A stretch of 64,000 bases of DNA from Planctomycetota bacterium (GTDB lineage Bacteria; Planctomycetota; UBA8742; UBA2392): the NCBI GenBank assembly GCA_020849795.1, contig JADZFR010000061.1:1-64000 (forward strand), in the 5' to 3' direction. The notes under the pieces were generated by a model that saw only the letters and a list, made by a program, of their open reading frames with translations, did not search any database and was not told the origin of the DNA. How positions within the stretch are numbered: position 1 is the first letter of the stretch; every line of letters begins with the position of its first letter. Of this stretch, positions 25,852 to 32,694 are shown in pieces. The position numbers and the translations under genes were made by a program.

Positions 25852-27645
25852 TTACAGGCGTGTCCCGAGCCACGCGCGGCAATTCTTCTTCTGCAGCGCG
25901 GTCTGGGTTTTGCGGCGGCTCAAAACCAGCTTGCCCTCGGGTTGGCTGGCAGCCGTCACCTGCGCCGCTACCAGCCGTTCGCGCCGGAACAGCGCCAGCT
26001 CAACGCGCTCGCCGGCCTTTAGCTCTTTCAGCCTCTCGTCGATCGACTTGCCGTCTACCCTGTGTCCGTTGACCGCGATGATTTCGTCGCGCGGCTGCAG
26101 GCCGGCCTTGCGGCCCGGGCCTTGCGCGTGCACGGCGCTGACCTTGGCGCCGTCGAGCTTGATGCCCAGGTCGGCCTGCACGCCGGGCTTGTCGCGCTTG
26201 AACTCAAGGCCGTAGACGTCAAGAAACTCATGGTAATCGAGTTCGCGCGTACCGCGCACATGGTCGCGCCAGAACGCCGTGAAACGTGTGCCCGCAACTT
26301 CTTCGCACAGGGCCTCAAAGCCGCGCTCGGGAAAGCCCGGCTTGGGCCAGCCGTGGCGCTTCATGGCCAGGCGCATCACGTCGTCCAGCGACTTGCGGCC
26401 GGCGGTGGCTGCGCGGAGTTTTGCATCCAGCAGCAGGCCGACCTGCGCGCCGCGCGAGTAGTAGCTCACGCCGGTGTTCAGGTAGTTCTCGTCGGCCAGG
26501 TACAGCTTGGTCCAGGCCAGCCAGCTCGCGTCTTCGAGGTTCATGACCTTGCGGCCGGGGCGCGCATCTTCGCGCTCGATCAACTCCGCGTACGATGCCA
26601 GCAGTTCGTTCTCAGGTGTGACGCCGGCGCGCGCGCACCACAGGCGCTCGTAGTACTGCGTGAGGCCCTCCATCACCCACAGCGCCTTGGTGTGCTGCTC
26701 GCGGCTGTAGTCGAAGGGGCCCAGCACCGCGGGCCGGATGCGCTTGACGTTCCAGACGTGAAAGAACTCGTGGCTCACCAGCCGGATGAACGACTGGTAG
26801 TCGGCCTCTTTCTTGAATTTCCAGCTTTTCCAGCCGCAGACGCAGCTGTTCAGGTGCTCGAGGCCGCCACCGCTGTCGGGCGTGATGTGGTGGATGAACA
26901 GGTAGTAGTCGTAGGGCAGGCCGCCCATCGCGTCGGCTTGCACCTGCACGATCTTCTGTGTGTCGGCCAGAATGCGCTTGAGGTCAAAGTTGCCGTAGCC
27001 ATAGACGGCGACGTCATGCTTCACACCGTCGACATGGAAGCTGCGCACTGTGTGGGTGCCGACCTCAAAGGGCGTGTCGCCCAGCAGGTCATAGCTTGCC
27101 GCCACCCAGGTGTTGGGTCGGCCGGCCACCGCGGGCAGGCTGGTGGCAACCTTCCAGCCGCGCAACGGCTTGATGGTGACCGTGTACGTGCAGTCCGCGG
27201 GCAAGCCACGCGGCCCCTCAATGTAGGGAAACAGATTGGTGCCGAGAAAGAAGCCGTGGGTGTCATCCAGGTGCGGCGTGCGCACGGAGAGTTCGTCGGC
27301 GTAAAGGGTGTAGCGTGCCTTGAACTTGCCGCCCTTGATGGCGCTGATTTCAAAGCGCTGCTTGTCCAGCAACTCAGAAGTGCCGCCGCGCACGCTGAAA
27401 CTGCTGACATTCTTGGCAAACTCTCGCAGTTTGTAGCTGCCGGGCGTCCAGGCCGGAAACGCAAGCACCGCGCGGTCGTCGGCACCCTCGACAGTCGCCT
27501 CGACCACAAAGGTGTGGCTGGCGGGGTCGGGCATCGACACGCTGTAGTGCACGCTCAGGCCTGAGGCAGGCGACGCCTGGACTCGGCGACGGGCTTGCGG
27601 CTTGGCCTTGAAACCGGCTTCGGTATGGCTTGCGCGTTCGGCCAT
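25852..27645 (-). CDS. M61-family metallopeptidase with PDZ domain
   Basis: This 597-residue protein starts at ATG 27645 (MAERASHTEAG), chosen because GGAG lies 7 bases upstream. The N-terminal beta-sandwich begins about residue 30 ('GLSVHYSVSMPDPASHTFVV'), as in glycyl aminopeptidase. The catalytic zinc motif is HEFFHVWNVKRIRP near residue 290, with a downstream glutamate in GLTQYYERL. A PDZ domain follows at about residues 480-580 ('KVSAVHAQGPGRKAGLQPRD', 'VNGHRVDGKSIDERLKELK'). M61 proteins typically cleave N-terminal Gly/Ala. No signal peptide is evident, so a cytoplasmic location is likely. It follows the MoxR operon on the same strand with a 48-base gap. Confidence 0.92.
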   Translation of the reverse strand: MAERASHTEAGFKAKPQARRRVQASPASGLSVHYSVSMPDPASHTFVVEATVEGADDRAVLAFPAWTPGSYKLREFAKNVSSFSVRGGTSELLDKQRFEISAIKGGKFKARYTLYADELSVRTPHLDDTHGFFLGTNLFPYIEGPRGLPADCTYTVTIKPLRGWKVATSLPAVAGRPNTWVAASYDLLGDTPFEVGTHTVRSFHVDGVKHDVAVYGYGNFDLKRILADTQKIVQVQADAMGGLPYDYYLFIHHITPDSGGGLEHLNSCVCGWKSWKFKKEADYQSFIRLVSHEFFHVWNVKRIRPAVLGPFDYSREQHTKALWVMEGLTQYYERLWCARAGVTPENELLASYAELIEREDARPGRKVMNLEDASWLAWTKLYLADENYLNTGVSYYSRGAQVGLLLDAKLRAATAGRKSLDDVMRLAMKRHGWPKPGFPERGFEALCEEVAGTRFTAFWRDHVRGTRELDYHEFLDVYGLEFKRDKPGVQADLGIKLDGAKVSAVHAQGPGRKAGLQPRDEIIAVNGHRVDGKSIDERLKELKAGERVELALFRRERLVAAQVTAASQPEGKLVLSRRKTQTALQKKNCRAWLGTRL

Positions 27646-27668
27646 AAGAGACTCCAGCGACGAATCTA

Positions 27669-28805
27669 TCAAGCGCGGGCGGCTGCGGTACTGCGCGCGA
27701 ACTCAATGGCAGCGAGATATCCCTGCGCGGCGCGGTCCCACGTAAACAGCTTGGCTCGCTCGCGTCCTGCCTGGCCCATGCGCTTGCGAAGGTCGGCGTC
27801 GCCCAGCAGTTTGCGCAGGGCGGCAGCGATGTCGGCGGTCATGGTTTCGCCGCGCGGCACGATGATCGCGGATTGCTCAGACACCACTTCGGCGTTGCCG
27901 CCGCCGGCGCTGGTGATGACTGGCAGGCCGGCACCCTGCGCCTCGATAAACGCATTTCCGAAGGCCTCAGGGTACACCGGCGTAAGGCAGAAAATGTCGG
28001 CGTTGCGGTACAGCCAGCGCCAGCGCGCCCCGGTGACCAGCCCCGGCAGCAGGCACCGGTCTCTCAGCCGCATGCTCGCGTGGCGCTCGTGCACCCAGTC
28101 TTTCTCGCGGCTGCGGCCGTCGCCGGCCATCACCGCGAACCAGGGCAGGTCTTGCAGTGTGTCCAGCGCCTGCATGACGCGGTGCTGGCCCTTGGCTTTG
28201 CGCAGCATTCCCATGCTCAGGATCAGCGGCACGCCCGCAGGCACTCCGGGCAGGGGATCAACGTCGCCATCGAACACGGTCGGGTCGAACCCGTTGTGCA
28301 CGGCAAAAAAGCGTTCGTTGCGCTCAAGCTTCAGGTCGCGGCACCATCCGGCAACCTCGGTTTCGCTGATGCCGACGAACGCGTCGCCGGCGCGCACGAC
28401 TGCCGCCGCGTGCTCGTACTTCCAGTTGCCGGGCTTGTGCGACAAGCGTGAACGCGGGTTGAGGACAAAGGGCACACCCGTGCGGTCACGAAACAGCGTG
28501 GCGGCTGCTCCTACCCAGATGCCCATGGCCAGCACGCAATCAATCGGGTCGCGCCGGTGTAGCGCGTGCAATTGCCGGGCGCAGAAGCGGTGCCGGCCAT
28601 AGCGCACCGGAATGACTTTCCAGGTGTAGCGCGCGTGAAGCACGTCGCCGACCCCGTCTACGGCTTCGGTGCGCGTGCGGGGGCCGAGATTCAGAATCGT
28701 CACGCGCACGCCAAGGCGCACCAGGGCGCGCGCAATCTGGATGGCCGAAAGTCGCGGCCCGCTGGGGTCTTTGTGAAAATGCTCGGTGAACATCGCGACA
28801 TGCAT
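27669..28805 (-). CDS. Glycosyltransferase family 4 (GT-B fold)
   Basis: This 378-residue protein has ATG at 28805, chosen because the N-terminal Rossmann strand begins there (MHVAMFTEHFHKDPSGPRLS, then ARALVRLGVRVTILNLG). The C-terminal half has the group 1 transferase features: 'VPLILSMGMLRKAKGQHRV' and the E-x7-E motif EAFGNAFIEAQGAGLPVI. A final helix with RERAKLFTWDRAAQG completes the fold. It transfers sugar from a nucleotide donor; the acceptor cannot be predicted. It may be used for envelope glycan or protein glycosylation. Neighbours give no pathway. Confidence 0.92.
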   Translation of the reverse strand: MHVAMFTEHFHKDPSGPRLSAIQIARALVRLGVRVTILNLGPRTRTEAVDGVGDVLHARYTWKVIPVRYGRHRFCARQLHALHRRDPIDCVLAMGIWVGAAATLFRDRTGVPFVLNPRSRLSHKPGNWKYEHAAAVVRAGDAFVGISETEVAGWCRDLKLERNERFFAVHNGFDPTVFDGDVDPLPGVPAGVPLILSMGMLRKAKGQHRVMQALDTLQDLPWFAVMAGDGRSREKDWVHERHASMRLRDRCLLPGLVTGARWRWLYRNADIFCLTPVYPEAFGNAFIEAQGAGLPVITSAGGGNAEVVSEQSAIIVPRGETMTADIAAALRKLLGDADLRKRMGQAGRERAKLFTWDRAAQGYLAAIEFARSTAAARA

Positions 28806-28875
28806 GACCGCAGAGTGTAAACCCCAACCCGGGGATGGCATAGTGCGCCCAGCGCACCCGGACCGGAGTACCGTG

Positions 28876-29007
28876 ATGACGGACACGAAGACACCAGAAA
28901 AGAAGAAGGGGCTGCCTGAGGGCAGCGAAATGCTGATCCTGGCGATCGGCTTGGCCATCGGCGTGCTGGCGCTGATGATTCTGATGAAGACCCTCGCCCC
29001 GGCGTAG
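28876..29007 (+). CDS. Small membrane protein, 43 residues
   Basis: ATG at 28876 is preceded by GGAG (8-base spacing). The protein has a charged N-terminus (MTDTKTPEKKKGLPEG) and one transmembrane helix (LILAIGLAIGVLALMILM), ending TLAPA. Short single-pass proteins of this kind occur in many planctomycete genomes, but I do not recognise the family. It is divergent from the glycosyltransferase gene and 54 bases upstream of the zinc-ribbon gene, possibly in one transcript with it. Confidence 0.65.
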   Translation: MTDTKTPEKKKGLPEGSEMLILAIGLAIGVLALMILMKTLAPA

Positions 29008-29061
29008 CGGGCGGCGGCCAAACCCATTCACGAGTCTGCATGCCCAGGCTAGCATCACGGC

Positions 29062-29967
29062 ATGGCGTGCCCCAAGTGCCGATTTGTCGGCGGCGAAATC
29101 CTTCCTGATGCCACGCGGCGTTGCGCGTCGTGCGGCTATGTCTACCACGAGACGCTATCGTTCCCGCAGGCGCCGCATCGCGGCCCGGCGGCCGCTGCGC
29201 CCACCGCGCGCAAGCCGGCTGCCGTGATGGTCGTAGTGTTGGCAGTCGGGGTTATCGTGGTCGCGGGGGTTGTCGTGGCGGTGCTTTCGGGCACGGAGGC
29301 GCCTTACGCCCATGATGACCCGTCGCCCACGCGCCCCGACCTGCGATCGAACACATCGGCCCCCGTCATCCCGGAAGTGCCGCGGATTGAGCTTGTCCCC
29401 AACTCGCGCGAAGGCACGTACGGCAGCAGCCGCTTTTTCCTGGTCGAGTGCCGCAACCCGGGGCATGCGACCGTGTACTTTCCGAAAGTGACGATCACCT
29501 TGACTGCACCCAACGGGAACGTGCACACCCGCGCCGAAGGCTTTGCCGTGGGCTACACCATCCCGCCGGGCAAGACTGCGGTGATGCTGGTGATGTTCCG
29601 CGGCAATCCGGAGGGGAAACCTACGTTCTACACATCTGTCACCGGCCGCAGCTACTCAAGTGCCGCCAAACCGCACGAGCTGACCGTGCTCGACATCAAG
29701 GAAGTTGAGGGCAAGTACCTCACCGGCGACCCGGCGCTTGAGGTGCGTGTGCGCAACCCGCTGCCCACGCCGGTGGACGGCATTGTGGCCATGGTGATCG
29801 GCCGTGACGCGGCAGGACAGGCCGTCACATACTCAAACCACGCCGAAGTTGCCCAGAGGGAACTGCCGCCCCGCGGCACCACCACCGTGCTGCTGCAAAC
29901 GCATCCCTGGCGCATTGAGGACCCCAAGACTTGGGACGTGCGCGTGTACGCCAAGGACGCGAAATAA
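29062..29967 (+). CDS. Zinc-ribbon membrane protein
   Basis: This 301-residue protein has a zinc ribbon at residues 3-24 (CPKC...CASCGY; CxxC-x15-CxxC), a Pro/Ala linker, one transmembrane helix at about residues 54-74 (VMVVVLAVGVIVVAGVVVAV) and an extracytoplasmic beta-rich domain. The latter reads as two related beta-sandwiches ('RFFLVECRNPGHATVYFPKV' and 'ALEVRVRNPLPTPVDGIVAM'), suggesting a tandem Ig-like arrangement. A zinc ribbon facing the cytoplasm with an outside domain is a frequent planctomycete architecture, and the 660-residue gene at 37409 has the same layout. Function unknown. Confidence 0.75.
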   Translation: MACPKCRFVGGEILPDATRRCASCGYVYHETLSFPQAPHRGPAAAAPTARKPAAVMVVVLAVGVIVVAGVVVAVLSGTEAPYAHDDPSPTRPDLRSNTSAPVIPEVPRIELVPNSREGTYGSSRFFLVECRNPGHATVYFPKVTITLTAPNGNVHTRAEGFAVGYTIPPGKTAVMLVMFRGNPEGKPTFYTSVTGRSYSSAAKPHELTVLDIKEVEGKYLTGDPALEVRVRNPLPTPVDGIVAMVIGRDAAGQAVTYSNHAEVAQRELPPRGTTTVLLQTHPWRIEDPKTWDVRVYAKDAK

Positions 29968-30008
29968 CCAGGCAGCCGTTGGTGTTTTGCCTGAAAGAAA
30001 GGAACCCC

Positions 30009-30476
30009 ATGCAACCCGAAATCGGAATCGACGAAGGCCAACGCAAAGCCGCAGCCAAGGGGCTGTCACGGCTGCTCGCCGATACCTACACACTGTACCT
30101 CAAGACCCACAATTACCACTGGAACGTCACCGGCCCGCACTTTCAGCAACTGCACCTGATGTTCATGGAGCAGTACACTGAAATGTGGACTGCCGTGGAC
30201 GAAGTGGCCGAGCGCATTCGTGCTTTGGGCGAGTTCGCACCCGGCGGCTACAAGCAGTTCGCCGCGCTGACCAGTATCAAGGATGACGAAGGCGTGCCGG
30301 CCTGGAAAGACATGGTCAAAAACCTGGTAGCAGGCCACGAAACAGTGATTCGGACGGCCCGCGAACTGCTGCCGATCGCCCAGAAAGCCGGCGACGAAAG
30401 CAGCGCGGCCCTGGTAGGCGACCGTCTGCGCATCCACGAAAAGACAGCCTGGATGCTCCGCAGCCTGCTTGAGTAG
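30009..30476 (+). CDS. dps: Dps/ferritin-like DNA-protection protein
   Basis: Dps forms a dodecameric shell that oxidises Fe(II) with peroxide and can bind DNA. The protein is 155 residues; ATG at 30009 has AAGGA seven bases upstream. Ferroxidase residues are visible: KTHNYHWNVTGPHF (His pair) and QYTEMWTAVDEVAERIR (Asp/Glu). Its last 53 bases (30423-30475) recur exactly at 35603-35655, marking an insertion immediately downstream (see the repeat features). The coding sequence itself is intact, so the left junction keeps a functional dps. Confidence 0.94.
   Translation: MQPEIGIDEGQRKAAAKGLSRLLADTYTLYLKTHNYHWNVTGPHFQQLHLMFMEQYTEMWTAVDEVAERIRALGEFAPGGYKQFAALTSIKDDEGVPAWKDMVKNLVAGHETVIRTARELLPIAQKAGDESSAALVGDRLRIHEKTAWMLRSLLE
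30423..30475. repeat. Left 53-bp direct repeat (3' end of dps)
   Basis: Positions 30423-30475 are identical over 53 bases to 35603-35655. This copy is the in-frame 3' end of dps, from CGTCTGCGCATCCACGAAAA through its stop codon. Such a duplication bounding a foreign segment is the expected footprint of site-specific integration into the 3' end of a gene. Confidence 0.92.
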
Positions 30477-30535
30477 GCGTGCCAAGGCAAGCCAATGGGA
30501 AGCAATCTGATTCAACTGCCCCGCCGCAGTTTTCG

Positions 30536-31768
30536 CTATCGTAGACGGCGAAGGTCAATCTCCGCCCCGACCAAGACCACGAGTTTGTCACGGGGTTGCA
30601 GGTGCCAAGACGGACCGTTGAGCCCCGCGCTCGTTGACAAAGTCGCGGGCCTGGCCGCTGGCAGGACGCTCACCAGCCATGCGTATGAGCCGGCCTCATT
30701 CGTGAGCAGCAGTTCTTCTTGCGATTCCGGGTTTCCGTCTTTATCAATGAAGTTCTGGTGCCCGCTCTGATACGCGAGGTTGAAGTTTCGTTCTTTGCCC
30801 CGTGTCAGCACATACACACGCCGGAAAAATAGCGGCATGCCGCATTGGCTTGTCCAAACCGGGGCACTGATTCGTTCCAAGTCGCATTCTGCGCGTAACA
30901 CGTTGTTAGCTACGCTCAGGGTGATCATCTTCTGTCCATACGCTGCGTTCTCATAGATCAGGCGCACCCGGTTTTCGGACTGTTCGAACTCAATGAGCCG
31001 GGTTTCGGCCTGGGCGGCTTCGCGATAGGGCGGGTTGCTTAAGTGAAGTGCAAACAAGCCACCCCACCCCGCATTGTGATACTCGAACAAGGGGTTTGCG
31101 CGCAGAGCCGGCTCCTGAGCGCCCTTCCAGAGCACGCTGCTGAACATGCCGTGATGATGCTCTACCGTCAGGTCAAAGTTGCCGACGCGCAGAATTTCTA
31201 CGGCCGGCCGTTCTACCGAGGGCGCGTTCACAAGTGGTTCAACCGGCGCACCGTTTTCATTCGGCAGTGGCCGACCGACGACCACGAACCAGATTCCCAA
31301 CACTGCAACGGCCGCGGCAGCGGCGCCCATGGCGGCGCCAAAGAGCTTAGGAATGCGTGCAAAAGGATGAATCGCCGCCGGGGCGGGTGGTCCTTCGCAA
31401 CCTTCGTGCGTTGGATTGTCGGAGACACTCTCCGGCTCGCGCGCGAGTTGCGCGGCTTCGTGCTCGAGCACGCCCATCACGGCGTCGCGAAAGCGCGTGA
31501 TCGCCTCCCGCGAGCCAAGAATCAAGCGCAATTCTGAGCGCGACAGCGCAACGCCCCCGCCCCGGCGAACGAAACTTCTTGCATACAGGTCAAGCAACTG
31601 CCGCTGCTCGCCCGTCAGCGGCGCGTCGGCGGATGACAGCTCGCGCTCAGCCAGGTCAGCCAATTCTTCGTCGTCCAACGTCAACCGGGCGCGAAGGCAG
31701 AATAGGGACCCGTCGGGGTCATCCGCCAGTGCGGCAAACCACCCAGCAGCGCTCGTGTCACCAGTCAT
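30536..31768 (-). CDS. Single-pass membrane protein of the island, anti-sigma-like layout
   Basis: This 410-residue protein has ATG at 31768, overlapping the stop of the upstream gene (ATGA). Residues 1-120 are cytoplasmic and acidic/helical ('GSLFCLRARLTLDDEELADL', 'LLDLYARSFVRRGGGVALSR'). One transmembrane helix follows at about residues 152-173 (FGAAMGAAAAAVAVLGIWFV). The outer domain is beta-rich ('RVGNFDLTVEHHHGMFSSVL', 'LFFRRVYVLTRGKERNFNLA'). A cytoplasmic segment, a helix and an outer sensor domain resemble FecR or anti-sigma factors, but no signature is clear. The co-transcribed upstream gene is not a recognisable sigma factor. Function unknown. Confidence 0.65.
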   Translation of the reverse strand: MTGDTSAAGWFAALADDPDGSLFCLRARLTLDDEELADLAERELSSADAPLTGEQRQLLDLYARSFVRRGGGVALSRSELRLILGSREAITRFRDAVMGVLEHEAAQLAREPESVSDNPTHEGCEGPPAPAAIHPFARIPKLFGAAMGAAAAAVAVLGIWFVVVGRPLPNENGAPVEPLVNAPSVERPAVEILRVGNFDLTVEHHHGMFSSVLWKGAQEPALRANPLFEYHNAGWGGLFALHLSNPPYREAAQAETRLIEFEQSENRVRLIYENAAYGQKMITLSVANNVLRAECDLERISAPVWTSQCGMPLFFRRVYVLTRGKERNFNLAYQSGHQNFIDKDGNPESQEELLLTNEAGSYAWLVSVLPAARPATLSTSAGLNGPSWHLQPRDKLVVLVGAEIDLRRLR

Positions 31769-32334
31769 GCCGTGCCCCAGTGCGAATCGAAGCGCTGAAC
31801 CGGGGAGACTTCGGGCAGATAGACCTCGGCCGGCCACCCGATTTCTGGATCATGGGCCGTGTAGCGCCATGCCGACCATCGTACAAACTCAAGAAAGTCA
31901 GGCATGCGGTGCGGTTGCCAAGTCATCCACAGGTGCCGCAGGCGGAACCGCTTCCGCTTTCCGGCGCCGCCAGTCTTCTGGTCGTCCATGTAACGTGACC
32001 GCTCCTGCCAGAATCGCTTGAGAAAGCGGCAATGCTCTGCGTCGCAGGCTGCGTCTCCCACGGCGCGGCGGATGCCTTCCCGCGCTGCGAGTTCACTAGG
32101 CTCAAAATACGTCGTTAGGAACACCGAGTATGCGTAATCATGCGTATCATTCTCACGACTGTAGCCTTTCCAGGCGACCGGAAACACTACCGGCGGCAAA
32201 GCCTTGCCAGGCCAAAGGCCCGCCGCCACGCGCCAGACAACGGCGGTAAGCTCTTGGCTTACAAGAAGATCAGCACACCGGTACTCTGGCACGATCGGCA
32301 GTTGTGTGCGAAATTCGCGGCAATTCAAAATCAA
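31765..32334 (-). CDS. Hypothetical protein of the island
   Basis: This 189-residue soluble protein, MILNCREFRTQLPIVPEYRC..., is rich in Trp, Arg and Phe ('KRKRFRLRHLWMTWQPHRMP'). No transmembrane helix or signal peptide is apparent. Its stop overlaps the start of the 410-residue membrane protein, so the two are coupled and probably work together. The start is uncertain: ATG 32334 gives the full reading but has no clear ribosome site. The family is not recognised. Confidence 0.5.
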   Translation of the reverse strand: MILNCREFRTQLPIVPEYRCADLLVSQELTAVVWRVAAGLWPGKALPPVVFPVAWKGYSRENDTHDYAYSVFLTTYFEPSELAAREGIRRAVGDAACDAEHCRFLKRFWQERSRYMDDQKTGGAGKRKRFRLRHLWMTWQPHRMPDFLEFVRWSAWRYTAHDPEIGWPAEVYLPEVSPVQRFDSHWGTA

Positions 32335-32694
32335 GTCAGCGCCCCTGACAAATCAGCTGGCCACACGGGCGCAATTCCCGGACCCCGAGCCCGCTACACC
32401 CGTCCAGCCAGCATGTTGCAGGCTAAAGTGCCCAGTGTCATCAGGAAATTAGGAGTGCGTGGGCCCAGTCCGAACGATCAGGACCCAAAACGGACACGGT
32501 TAGTTCCAAACACTGCACAGGCTCCAACAAGTCAGTCGGGTCGCCAAGGGCTCGGGAATTGTCCAATCATACAGGACAATGGAGCGGAAACATCACAATC
32601 ATACCACACGCCCCAATCGCACATGCTAGGCTTTAGGAAATTCAGCTATCGCGTTCGTCTAAAGGTGCAACTCTTGGGCCTTTCAGGAGCAAAC
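32335..32694. other. 360-bp divergent intergenic region with an inverted repeat
   Basis: It lies between the island's two divergent transcripts. I see no protein gene. A perfect inverted repeat ATTGTCC (32558-32564) / GGACAAT (32574-32580) with a 9-base spacer lies about 115 bases upstream of the protease start and could be an operator or hairpin. The sequence is noticeably less GC-rich than the chromosome. Confidence 0.45.
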